A DNA stretch of 64,000 nucleotides from Azospirillum picis (GTDB taxonomy: Bacteria; Pseudomonadota; Alphaproteobacteria; Azospirillales; Azospirillaceae): the NCBI RefSeq assembly GCF_017876115.1, contig NZ_JAGINO010000029.1, positions 1-64,000 on the forward strand, in the 5' to 3' direction. Every line of letters begins with the position of its first letter. Position 1 is the first letter of the stretch. The translations under genes were made by a program, and so were the position numbers. This document shows positions 39,589-47,191 of this stretch, piece by piece. The notes beneath the pieces were generated by a model, which did not search any database, was not told the DNA's origin, and saw only the letters and a list, made by a program, of their open reading frames with translations.

Positions 39589-39620
39589 AAGCCCCGCCGG
39601 AGAAATCCGCTGCGGGGCTT
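39589..39620 (+). terminator. Hairpin with AAGCCCCGC arms
   Basis: AAGCCCCGC and GCGGGGCTT pair around a 14-base loop, followed by CGTCGTTT. This is a weak terminator-like structure just before the frameshifted membrane gene. Confidence 0.5.
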
Positions 39621-39644
39621 CGTCGTTTCTGGAGCTTCGCCACG

Positions 39645-39966
39645 ATGGATACTCTGCTGTTGCCCGACATCGGCGACACGCTCGCCCGTATCGCCATCCT
39701 GTCGCCGGCCGCCCGGATCACGGCGCTGCTGGTGATCGGCTGTAGTGGGTCTCTGGATTTGGTGTCGGCGGCTACAGTCCGGCCCGGATGCTCAGATCGT
39801 TGTCGAGGCTTTGAAGAGCGCGGCCCAGGCCCAGGTAGAGACGGCGGCCAGCACCGCCGCCATGGCTCAGCAGAACGAACTGATTCTCTCGGAGGTGCGC
39901 GGCACAGCCGCGGAGATGCGGGTCATGGTCAATGCCGCTCTGGTCACGATCGAGCAAGCGGTTTGA
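39645..39966 (+). pseudogene. Phage-like small membrane protein gene with a +1 frameshift
   Basis: An ATG with GGAG about 10 bases upstream begins LLLPDIGDTLARIAIL and PAARITALLVIG. One extra T at 39741 shifts the frame. Removing it joins smoothly to VGLWIWCRRLQSGPDAQIV and QAQVETAASTAAMAQQNEL, ending VTIEQAV. The restored product of about 106 aa would have one membrane helix and a C-terminal coiled coil, in the style of phage lysis accessory or holin-associated proteins. A sequencing error is the alternative explanation. Confidence 0.55.
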
Positions 39967-40052
39967 CGGCTGATCTGTTGAGTATTCCATCTGACCTGGT
40001 GGCGCGGATGATTGCCGTCAACTAAGCGGCAGGTGCGGGAGCGGCCTGCCTG

Positions 40053-40547
40053 TCAGCTCCTCAGCATATGTCGCGTGCGGGGAATTCGGCCACGCTTCAG
40101 CCCCGTTGCCGCGGGATCGATGTTTATCGCGGAGCATGCGAACTGATAGGCGAGTGACAGCAGGCCCAGCGAGAACACCGGATCCCGTGAGCGACGGAGG
40201 AAGTCATCATAGGAGCTTAAGGAGCCTGCTACCCGTCTCCAGAGAAGAGGGTCATCCAGGAACATCAGGTTCATGGCCCATGCGCCGAACTGACGACCGG
40301 CTGAACCGGCGGTAGACAGTAGAAGGTCAACATGATGGTGCCTGGCGTCCGCGGATACTCTCTGAAAAGTTGCATCAACAGCTTCCGCAGATCCTTCCAA
40401 AATTTGAACGAAGACGCCCCCACATTCGATCATGAAGCCGCTGATGCCATGTCTTCTATTGTTGCGCGCAGATAGAATGCATATGTCTTTGATAACATTG
40501 TATGACAATATGGAATTCAGTTCGCTCCGGAAGACGAGCATGTACAT
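40053..40547 (-). CDS. BLUF-domain protein lacking the photoactive tyrosine
   Basis: A 164-aa protein. Residues 1-95 match the BLUF flavin-photoreceptor domain: NNRRHGISGFMIECGGVFVQ and ILEGSAEAV, then FGAWAMNLM. The flavin-contacting Asn (ARNNRR), Gln (FVQILEG) and Trp (GAWAM) are present. The first strand reads LVFRS where BLUF domains have LVYxS, so the essential Tyr is Phe. The remaining 65 residues are helical, as in short BLUF proteins. A GGGAGG site lies 5 bases before the ATG. It may bind flavin but is not expected to show the normal photocycle. Confidence 0.85.
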   Translation of the reverse strand: MYMLVFRSELNSILSYNVIKDICILSARNNRRHGISGFMIECGGVFVQILEGSAEAVDATFQRVSADARHHHVDLLLSTAGSAGRQFGAWAMNLMFLDDPLLWRRVAGSLSSYDDFLRRSRDPVFSLGLLSLAYQFACSAINIDPAATGLKRGRIPRTRHMLRS

Positions 40548-40939
40548 TCTTTCCTCCCGTTGATCAGCCGTGCTTTCTCAGTGTGTAGGAAGCTCGACCT
40601 TGGCCATCAATCCAAATGACCGCTTTTCCGTCAGGCGAATTGAGGAAGCGTATTTTTTTATTTTCAACCAAATGCGAAGCGGTTCTCTCATCATCGGAGG
40701 CCTAGGCGAGAGTCTCGTAATGCCAGCCTTCAAAGGTTGAAATCTGTCGATCGTGCCCTCAACCTCATATCCCCGCTTGCCCCTCTCCATCCAAGGTCAC
40801 ATGGATTAGCAATGCCGCGGCACTTGTGCCATCGGAACAAGTTCGAAAGCGTTGCCTCAACAAAACTCAGGTTCGGCCGTCAGTGTAGCCATGACTGCAA
40901 CCTGGAGAGGCTGCGGGACACGATGGTGGTTGAGCAGGG
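40548..40939. other. Lower-GC stretch with ambiguous small frames
   Basis: Between the BLUF and Cys-rich genes there is a 70-codon minus-strand frame (40578-40790) with poor codon use. An overlapping second frame reads more like protein (NKKIRFLNSPDGKAVIWIDG) but has an in-frame TAG upstream and no ATG. I cannot support an intact gene here. Confidence 0.35.
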
Positions 40940-41191
40940 TCAAACCGGCTCAGAAAATTTCCCTCGGCTACGGGGGGCCGGGAACCATCCTGTGTCATGG
41001 CAGCGCTGGCAGCCGTTCCCGTTGCACGAAGGGCAGAGGATCCAATCGTCGTTGCCCCATCTGGCGGCGACTTCACCATCGCAGGGACCGGCAACGCCAC
41101 GCGCCGCACAGCCCCGGATGATGGCATCCAGCGTGTAGTAGGGCATTCCGCATTCGAGACAGATAGCGATCGGTGGGCTCTTCCGGGTCAT
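40940..41191 (-). CDS. Small Cys-rich putative zinc-binding protein, 83 aa
   Basis: An 83-aa protein with CLEC near residue 11 and a dense CPSCNGNGCQRCHDTGW cluster (about 53-69). The latter resembles the CxxCxGxG zinc repeats of DnaJ. A GAGG site lies 6 bases before the ATG. There is no membrane segment. It probably binds zinc; the partner is unknown. Confidence 0.65.
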   Translation of the reverse strand: MTRKSPPIAICLECGMPYYTLDAIIRGCAARGVAGPCDGEVAARWGNDDWILCPSCNGNGCQRCHDTGWFPAPRSRGKFSEPV

Positions 41192-41374
41192 GATGACCTC
41201 AACCGCAACGCTAGCTAGGCAGCTCTCACTCTACATACTCTTGTGCGTTTCCGCCATGTCGACGGTGTCGCACGCTGGTGGAAGTGAAGGACCACACCGG
41301 CGGCATCATGTGCGAAGCCGTCAACGAACGTTCTCGGTTGGAAGCGGCAACGTCGGAGGGTGAGGGGGAGCAGC

Positions 41375-41857
41375 TTAGCGCTTCTGCTGCAACGCTTTGA
41401 TGAAAGCGGCTTGAAGCGTTGTCGGCGTACATGGCATTTCCAGCAGTATTCCGCCGAATGCGCCCGCTTTCCAGCGCTGGATCAGGCTGAGGTCGCCGGT
41501 AACTCCGATCCACGGGAGCGGATAGCCGAGTTCGGCTTCGAAGTGCCTGGCCAACTGGTCTCCGGTCTGCTCTCCGTTCATCGGCGGCAGAAGCATCACG
41601 GTCGGGCGAAGGCTATTTTCTTTGATGTCTGCGAGAATATGCTCGATGTATTCTCCAGAAATGACATGGCATCCCCAGGACTCAAGCAGCGCCTCGACGC
41701 CAAGCCGTAGAACTGCATTCTGCTCAAGAACTACAACGGTGTTCCCGATTATTTCTGGCGCGGCGTTAATTTCTCTATCCCTCGGATGGTGTGTAAAGAT
41801 GTAGATGGTAAAACAAGTAATCCGGTAGGATGGCGCCTCCGGTCGCTTTTTTGTCAT
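41375..41857 (-). CDS. Stand-alone pseudo-receiver domain protein
   Basis: A 160-aa protein whose residues 35-155 fold like a CheY receiver: NTVVVLEQNAVLRLGVEALL, then PTVMLLPPMNGEQTGDQL, then LPWIGVTGDLSLIQRW and GGILLEMP. The acidic pair is changed to Glu-Gln, the phospho-accepting Asp is Leu, and the Lys of the KP motif is Met. Only the Thr in VTGD is kept, so it cannot be phosphorylated in the normal way. The first 30 residues are basic and low-GC, so the true start may lie inside. No kinase is adjacent. Confidence 0.7.
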   Translation of the reverse strand: MTKKRPEAPSYRITCFTIYIFTHHPRDREINAAPEIIGNTVVVLEQNAVLRLGVEALLESWGCHVISGEYIEHILADIKENSLRPTVMLLPPMNGEQTGDQLARHFEAELGYPLPWIGVTGDLSLIQRWKAGAFGGILLEMPCTPTTLQAAFIKALQQKR

Positions 41858-41903
41858 TCACCTGTGGTGAGCTTAAATCGCAGCCGTATAGGGGTATGTG
41901 TCA

Positions 41904-42025
41904 TGTCAACCAACTCTGCAATGATCGGCGCCACCACGCTGATCCGGAGCTTGTCCGATGGACAAGTTGGATCGGGACCGATGGAAAGGTATGAGGTGGT
42001 GAGTAAGATGCCGGTTGGGGGCTGA
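41904..42025 (+). CDS. Possible 40-aa small protein
   Basis: A short frame starting MSTNSAMIGATTLIRSLSDG ends 4 bases before the HNH pseudogene start. A GGGG stretch is about 10 bases upstream. It has no recognisable family, and the tight spacing to the next gene is its best support. Confidence 0.3.
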
Positions 42026-42029
42026 ACCT

Positions 42030-42422
42030 ATGGCACGCCCCCGTAGCCTCCGCTTGCCTCTGTCCATCCTGGACACCCGCATCGGCAGGGCCATGGTGCC
42101 TGCGTCGTCGGAACCGGACCGCAAGTGACGGCTCGACGAAACCCGCGACTTGGCCCGTCAGCGTGGCTGCGACCGCGACTGCGAGACGCTGCGGGCCACG
42201 GTGGTGATCGAACCAGGCTGCCGGTGCGAGAGGTGCGGCATCATCGTCGTGTCGAACAAACGGGAGGCCACGGCCAGCCCCGTCCCCGTGGCCGAGGTGG
42301 ACCGCATCGGGAGCATCACCGACCGGCCGGGCCTGAGGCTCGAGCGATCGAACCTGCGGGTGCTGTGCAAGCCCTCCCACTTGGGGCGGGCGGCCAAGGA
42401 CCAGGGCGTTGCGCGCGGCTGA
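42030..42422 (+). pseudogene. HNH endonuclease gene with in-frame stop
   Basis: The frame starts MARPRSLRLPLSILDTRIG, typical of small phage HNH nucleases. It is interrupted by TGA at 42126-42128 and resumes as RLDETRDLARQRGCDRDCE with a CRCERCG zinc pair, AEVDRIGSI and NLRVLCKPSH. Besides the stop, the first HNH His (VDH in the family) is Arg and the last zinc Cys (LCxxCH) is Ser. The gene is dead or strongly decayed. In phages such genes sit next to terminase genes, which are absent here. Confidence 0.7.
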
Positions 42423-42542
42423 GGAGCAGGGGGGCAGTCGAAAGTCTGGGGGCTACGTAGCCAGCGGACCGCGTCCCCCCATTCAGAGTTTTTCCCGACG
42501 GATCACTTTGAGGTGCGGGCGTTGCGGTGGGCATGACCGGCC

Positions 42543-42698
42543 ATGGCGAAACGCAAAGACATCGACCGGACAGCGATTGAGGCCACAGTTCGGGCCGGGA
42601 TGCGCTGCCGATGTCTTTGGACAGAGTTGCCCGAACTCTTCGGTGATGCCCGGCGCGTTGAGCCCCATAGCCGCCACTGCGATGTTCTACTGGGTTAA
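42543..42698 (+). CDS. Possible 51-aa fragment, phage or transposase-like
   Basis: A frame starting MAKRKDIDRTAIEATVRAG has a helix-turn-helix look in its first 20 residues, then becomes Cys/His-rich. LWTELPELFG resembles the WRDLPxxFG segment of IS5-type transposases. It is too short to assign and may be a fragment of either type. Confidence 0.3.
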   Translation: MAKRKDIDRTAIEATVRAGMRCRCLWTELPELFGDARRVEPHSRHCDVLLG

Positions 42699-42711
42699 AT
42701 CGCGTGCGGCC

Positions 42712-42748
42712 AAGAAAAAGGCGCCAAGAAAAAGGCGCCAAGAAAAAG
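42712..42748. repeat. 14-bp direct repeat, 2.6 copies
   Basis: AAGAAAAAGGCGCC occurs twice in full (42712-42725 and 42726-42739) and once in part (42740-42748). It lies in noncoding sequence between the HNH relic and the Kbp-like gene. Confidence 0.85.
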
Positions 42749-42794
42749 TGAGAAAGTGGAGGCCGCTCCATGAGGAGAGCAGCCTCCGAAAGCG

Positions 42795-43298
42795 TTATGC
42801 TCCAGGCGGGATCCGCAGAACCTGTCCCGGGTAAATCTCATCCGGATCCTTCAGCATTGGGCGGTTTGCCTCAAAAATTGCGGAATATTTATTGGCGTCA
42901 TGGTAGAAGTGCTTGGATATTTTGGAGAGTGTGTCGCCACTTTGAACGGTATAGAATTGGCTGGCGGGATTTTCAGGAGCAGGCGCGTTTGCTGGGGCGC
43001 CGCCGCCTCCATCGACAGGCGCCGCCGCTTCGCCGCCACCATTGGCTGCGGAAACTCCTAGCTGATCTTCAACTTTCCCGATGCCGTGGACGTTCCCCAA
43101 GGCAATGACTATCTTCTCGCGCTGATCCTGGGAGGGAGCGGCTCCACGAACTGTCACCGTGTCGCCATCGACCGCGATGTCGAGGCCATTGGTGCTGATC
43201 CCCAACTGGTTCAGGTGTTGCCGTAGAGCATCGGGTGTCGGGCTTTCCCCGCCGACCTTTGGACCGGCATCGCGTCGGAAGAAATCGAACAAACCCAT
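42795..43298 (-). CDS. BON-LysM protein, Kbp (YgaU)-like
   Basis: A 167-aa cytoplasmic-type protein with no signal peptide, beginning MGLFDFF as in E. coli Kbp. The BON domain spans about 25-90 (DIAVDGDTVTVRGAAPS, IALGNVHGIGKVEDQL). A Gly/Ala/Pro linker follows, then a C-terminal LysM domain (FYTVQSGDTLSKISKHFY and PDEIYPGQVLRIP). E. coli Kbp binds potassium. The AGGAGG site 6 bases before the ATG fixes the start. It has no operon partners. Confidence 0.88.
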   Translation of the reverse strand: MGLFDFFRRDAGPKVGGESPTPDALRQHLNQLGISTNGLDIAVDGDTVTVRGAAPSQDQREKIVIALGNVHGIGKVEDQLGVSAANGGGEAAAPVDGGGGAPANAPAPENPASQFYTVQSGDTLSKISKHFYHDANKYSAIFEANRPMLKDPDEIYPGQVLRIPPGA

Positions 43299-43758
43299 TG
43301 CGTCCTCCTGCTTGCTAATTAGGGAGGAGAACAGGATCGCTCCCGCACCGTTCCGGCACAGCCCCGTTGACGCCTATCATTCCTTTCGCCAACGGGGCCA
43401 ATCCACCCGCGGACCCGAGCCGGATCACGCATCGGTCCAGGAACCCGCCCGATCGGGATCAATGCGCCTGCTGAGCGCGGCCGGGGGAGCGGGGCTGCGT
43501 GGTGGTTTCGTGAGCTGCGCAACAGCGGGCAAGGGAAACCGTGCGTATGGTTTCCTGGACCTGCCGGGTACCAAGGCGCCGATCGTCGCTGCCAGTTCGA
43601 TTGCCAGGAAGTTCGAAGCCGGCATCGTCATGACGACGGGGGCGGCTTCCGTGCTGGCCGGGTGGGCGCCGGGACCTTCGGGTGTTGCCGGCACGGCGTG
43701 CCGGCAAGCTCCCGGGTGCGCAGGTCTGGCCGATCAAACACCATTAAGGAGATGAACA
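43299..43758. other. Intergenic stretch with a 10-bp hairpin
   Basis: Open frames exist on both strands but none has a ribosome site and a recognisable protein pattern. A hairpin TTGCCGGCAC/GTGCCGGCAA lies at 43685-43707. AAGGAG near the end belongs to the next gene. Confidence 0.4.
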
Positions 43759-43950
43759 GTGGCGAGCGCCTTCACCATTTCTCAGGGGATTGCCGATGTG
43801 GCCGACCTGATCGACTGCGCTGCCCAGCGCGAAGCTTACCGTCGTGCGACCGAACTGCTCAGGCCCGCACTGGGGAGGATCGGCCACACGATGGCTGTCG
43901 GTGAAATGGACGGATGGACCGCGGCGTCGCCACGGCTTGCTGAACGCTGA
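43759..43950 (+). CDS. Small hypothetical protein, 63 aa
   Basis: A 63-aa protein starting at a GTG, with AAGGAG 8 bases upstream. It reads ISQGIADVADLIDCAAQREA then RRATELLRPALGRIGHTM, predicted to be mostly helical. There is no membrane segment. The family is not recognised. The ribosome site is the main evidence. Confidence 0.55.
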   Translation: MASAFTISQGIADVADLIDCAAQREAYRRATELLRPALGRIGHTMAVGEMDGWTAASPRLAER

Positions 43951-44004
43951 ACCGCGCCCGGAATTCCGGGTTGACGACGGTGCTTTCGGTGGAGCCACTG
44001 TGGG

Positions 44005-44445
44005 TCAGTCGGCCAGGACGAGGTGAATCAGTGGGAAAGGCCGTCCGCTACCGTCCAACTCAGAACGGCCCGTTTCCCGAAAGCCCAGACGCTTGTAGAA
44101 GGCGCGGGCCTGTGGGTTCTGCTCGTTCACATCCACTTCCAGGAATGGCGAACGGTGCCGGGCGTGATCGATCAGGGCTCGCCCCACGCCTTGGCCGTGC
44201 CGACGCGGGTCGACGAAGAGCGCGTCGATCTTCGTTTCACTCATCCCCATGAAGCCGACCGGCTGGTCGGCCTTGTCCACGGCAACAAGGAACTCGGTCT
44301 GGGGCAGATAGGAACCGCGGACCTGCTCAGCGTAGAAGGCGATGTCGCTTTCCGTCAGGAAGTCATGCGTCGCCCGAACCGCGGAGAGCCAGATGACAAA
44401 CAGAGCGTCCTTGTCCTCGATGCGTGACGGTCGGATCGATACCAT
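44005..44445 (-). CDS. GNAT-family N-acetyltransferase
   Basis: A 146-aa GNAT protein. Acetyl-CoA site residues are in IDALFVDPRRHGQGVGRALI (about 72-91). The C-terminal signature is LEVDVNEQNPQARAFYKRLG and FRETGRSELD. The N-terminal half, with RATHDFLTESDIAFYAEQV, resembles the YjaB-like subgroup. The substrate is unknown. It is convergent with the small gene at 43759. Confidence 0.9.
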   Translation of the reverse strand: MVSIRPSRIEDKDALFVIWLSAVRATHDFLTESDIAFYAEQVRGSYLPQTEFLVAVDKADQPVGFMGMSETKIDALFVDPRRHGQGVGRALIDHARHRSPFLEVDVNEQNPQARAFYKRLGFRETGRSELDGSGRPFPLIHLVLAD

Positions 44446-44961
44446 CGCATTCCGCTTTTAAATCATGGGCTGCCGATGGCCCGGGACCCGTGAGAATAGA
44501 GGGGAGCCACCCGCTCCATCAAGACGGCCGCGCGGGGCGGTATGGCGTGTGGAGCACGGAACCGGTCTGTGCATGCGCGGGGTCTGCAAAGAAAATGGGC
44601 GCCAGGAAGGCGCCCGCGAGTCGAGGGAGGTTGTCTGACTGCGCCGCCAGACAGCCTCAGCATGGCGCAACCGTCTTTCTCATTCGTGATCAAAGCGATA
44701 GGACAACCCCCTATCTCCTTCATGCAGGTCGCCATGGCGCTTCCCATATGGTTGGGTCCGCTGCCATTGCGCCCGGCGAGGGAACGCTGTGGGCCGGTCG
44801 GATGGATGTGGCCGAGGCTGTGGCGAAGTCCTTCGGCCGTGGGCATGCCGCCAGCGTCACCGTCATACTGACCGTCGCCGCAGGAGCGGTTCGAGGAATG
44901 ACCGGTGCGGGGTGCCAGGTATGGCCGGGCCGGGCGGTCGGAGCTCGATATCGGCTCGGCT
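44446..44961. other. About 500 bases with no supported gene
   Basis: Several overlapping frames are open on both strands, as expected for GC-rich DNA, but none shows a ribosome site plus a recognisable fold. One minus frame contains a short signal-peptide-like run (LAGAFLAPIFFADPAHAQ) without a start codon. Confidence 0.4.
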
Positions 44962-45177
44962 TTATCGTCGGGTTCGTCCGCGGTCGGGAGCTTCGTGGAA
45001 GTCTTCGACGATCCTGCGTGATTTCCGGATCATGTTCGTCGACTGCAGGATCATGATTTCCGACTTCAGCAGGAATTCGGCGCGCCTGCAGCGCTGCTCC
45101 TCAAGCAGTTCCAGCATGGTCGTGATGCGCGACAGGAAATATTCCATCACCAAGAGATTGAGCGCCGTGCATAGCAT
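44962..45177 (-). CDS. Small helical hypothetical protein, 71 aa
   Basis: A 71-aa protein predicted to be one long helix (LSRITTMLELLEEQRCRRAE then LLKSEIMILQSTNMIRKSRR), rich in Met, Leu, Glu and Arg. Two in-frame ATG codons (45177 and 45147) are possible starts and neither has a strong ribosome site. The family is not recognised. Confidence 0.45.
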   Translation of the reverse strand: MLCTALNLLVMEYFLSRITTMLELLEEQRCRRAEFLLKSEIMILQSTNMIRKSRRIVEDFHEAPDRGRTRR

Positions 45178-45407
45178 TGCAATACGCTCAGGAAGAAGGC
45201 GGCTGCCCGCCGGAAGAGCAGGGCCAACCTATTGCTTTGGTGGAAAAGGAAGCTTGAAGCGTCAGGTGTCGGGGAAATCTCTCGGCCGTTGACTTCCGCA
45301 ACGTGCATGAACCCTTTCACATGGCGGCTTCCATTCCACAAGGGATGGCGGTGCGGCACTCGGCCACGTGGCGTCGTGTCCACTCGAGCCCCTGCCGGAG
45401 CTTGACG

Positions 45408-45791
45408 TCATGCGGCGGCGCGAAGGCGCATTGCCGGCCGGAGCCTTTGCATCAGTCCCTTGATGCCGAAGCCGGCAGGGAGGGTTTGAAGACAGCGCGG
45501 TTGAGGATGACGGCCTGCCGTCGAGCCGCCGGCCTGCCCGGCTTCGACGGTGGACCGTTCCGGCCCGTTGCCGAGGTCGCCGTAGCGTTGATGGATCTCG
45601 CCCGGCCCGATGATCGTACCGTCCGGACGGGAGATCACGGCGACGTGCCGGACAGGTTCCGGGATGGTTTCCATTGCATAGCGAACCGCCTCGTCGACAC
45701 TTTCGAACTCCTTCTGCACCAATGTGCCGAAATCGTTGAAAAGAGGCTCCCAGACAGTGACTGACAATTGGCTCTCCATCATGCCGTCCAC
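45408..45791 (-). CDS. Hypothetical protein, 127 aa
   Basis: A 127-aa protein with a well-formed N-terminal alpha/beta segment: QLSVTVWEPLFNDFGTLVQK, FESVDEAVRYAMETIPEPVR and VAVISRPDGTIIGPGEIHQ. The C-terminal 50 residues are Gly/Pro/Arg-rich and probably disordered. An ATGATG pair 3 codons inside may be the real start. The family is not recognised. Confidence 0.5.
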   Translation of the reverse strand: MDGMMESQLSVTVWEPLFNDFGTLVQKEFESVDEAVRYAMETIPEPVRHVAVISRPDGTIIGPGEIHQRYGDLGNGPERSTVEAGQAGGSTAGRHPQPRCLQTLPAGFGIKGLMQRLRPAMRLRAAA

Positions 45792-46184
45792 GAAGAAGAG
45801 TGCCGGAGATAAGTGGGCATGTCCAGGCGACTTTTTGCAATGAAGGCTGTTATCAAAATAAGACTGATATGTTAGCGGCGTTACAGTTCGAAACCGAATT
45901 CTACAAAATCATACATTGCGGACACACTGTGCATCATTTGCGTTTGCCGAGCGATAATATCGGCGGGCCAGACTCTAAACCATGTATCCCCCTCATTCAT
46001 AGAAAGAGCCTCCGTCCATTAGGCGTGCGGTGGCCCGGTCCATGATCCCGGGCGCGGTGTAGAGGCCGTGGAAGCGTCCCGCTGAAGGGCCGTCGCAAGC
46101 CGCCGATGCCGGCGCTGGAAAGGCCGAAGAGGGGATGGTGGAAGGGCGCGCGCATTTGCCGCGCTCCCGGAGGCGATTGCCGTT
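45792..46184. other. Divergent intergenic region, AT-rich in its centre
   Basis: This separates the hypothetical gene (minus) and the LysR gene (plus). The 45840-46000 part is clearly AT-rich and probably holds promoters for both. No gene is supported. GGAGG at 46171 serves the LysR gene. Confidence 0.4.
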
Positions 46185-47168
46185 ATGCTTCCTCACCCCC
46201 AGATCCGAGCGCTTCCGATGTTCCGCAAGTTCGTCTATCTCCTGGCCCTGGCGCGCGAAAAGCATTTCGGCCGCGCGGCGGAGAGCTGCCACGTTTCGCA
46301 GCCGACCCTGTCCAACGCCATCCGCCAGCTCGAGGAGGAACTGCAGGTTCCCATCGTCGAGCGCGGGCAGAAGTTCGAGGGCTTCACGCCGGAAGGGCTG
46401 AAGGTGCTGGAATATGCCCGCCGCATCGTCGGCGAGCGCGACAACCTGCGGCAAGAGCTGCTGGCGCTGGCCCAGGGCGTCACCGGCCATCTGCGGCTTG
46501 GGGCCATCCCGACGGCCCTGCCGGCGGTGGCGCATGTGCTGGCGCCTTTCTCGGCCCGCTTCCCTCACATCCGCGCCAGCATCACCTCGATGAGCTCGCG
46601 CGAGATCCAGCGCGGCCTCGACGAGTTCGAACTGGACGCGGCGATCACCTATCTCGACAACGAACCGCTGAACAACGTCCGGACCTTGCCGCTCTATTCG
46701 GAGCGCTACTATCTGCTGGCCCAGCGCACCGACCTGTCGGAGGACCTGATCCGCCAGGAAGCGGTGCCCTGGGAACGGGCGGCCGGCCTGCGGCTGTGCC
46801 TGCTGACCCCCGACATGCAGAACCGCCGCATCGCCGAGGCCGCCTTCCGCATGACCGGCCGGAGCGTCGAGCCGGCGATGGAGACCAATTCGATCGTCAC
46901 GCTCTACACCATCGTGCGGGCGGGCACCTGTGCCAGCATCGTGCCCGGCCAGCTCCTCACCTTCATGCCGCCGCACCCCGAGCTCGTCGCGCTGCCGCTC
47001 GTCGATCCCGACCTCAGCCATGTCGTCGGGCTCGCCTATGCCGACCGCGACCCGCCGCCGCCGCTGGCCAAGGCGCTGGCCGTGGCCGCGGCCGATGCCG
47101 ACATCGCCCAGCGTGTCGCCATCGGGGTCGCCGACGCGATGATTCCCTGGCGGGTGGCGATCCGCTGA
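46185..47168 (+). CDS. LysR-family regulator (OxyR-like branch)
   Basis: A 327-aa LysR protein. The DNA-binding domain is MFRKFVYLLALAREKHFGRA with ESCHVSQPTLSNAIRQLEEE, and the effector domain starts about residue 100. The AREKHFGRAAE...VSQPTLSNAI pattern is one I associate with LysR genes near soluble formate dehydrogenase operons. Here the fds operon begins 2.3 kb downstream, with a tartrate dehydrogenase and another LysR gene between. The ATG at 46185 has GGAGG 10 bases upstream; an ATG 11 codons later is the alternative. Confidence 0.88.
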   Translation: MLPHPQIRALPMFRKFVYLLALAREKHFGRAAESCHVSQPTLSNAIRQLEEELQVPIVERGQKFEGFTPEGLKVLEYARRIVGERDNLRQELLALAQGVTGHLRLGAIPTALPAVAHVLAPFSARFPHIRASITSMSSREIQRGLDEFELDAAITYLDNEPLNNVRTLPLYSERYYLLAQRTDLSEDLIRQEAVPWERAAGLRLCLLTPDMQNRRIAEAAFRMTGRSVEPAMETNSIVTLYTIVRAGTCASIVPGQLLTFMPPHPELVALPLVDPDLSHVVGLAYADRDPPPPLAKALAVAAADADIAQRVAIGVADAMIPWRVAIR

Positions 47169-47191
47169 CGCCCGGCCCCGCCAGGGGCGGG

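Larger units (their letters stand above)
37690..39970. mobile_element. Degenerate integrative element or prophage remnant at tRNA-Ser
   Basis: The region contains the integrase relic, several short phage-like frames with frameshifts, two hairpins and a lower-GC patch (39140-39540). It lies between a tRNA gene and ordinary chromosomal codon use. No second copy of the tRNA 3' end was found by eye, so the right boundary is unknown and could extend to the HNH pseudogene near 42422. Confidence 0.55.

Noticed and set aside
40578..40790. 70-codon minus-strand frame
   Set aside because: Codon use is poor, there is no ribosome site, and an overlapping frame looks equally or more protein-like but is interrupted.
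42543..42698. IS5-type transposase
   Set aside because: Only one short motif is similar; there are no terminal repeats or DDE motifs, so it was listed only as a weak fragment.
37690..42760. Second copy of the tRNA-Ser 3' end marking the right end of the element
   Set aside because: A by-eye search for the ATCCCATCCCCTCCGCC word found no second copy.
43425..43755. Open frames on both strands between the Kbp-like gene and the 63-aa gene
   Set aside because: None has a ribosome site or a recognisable pattern.
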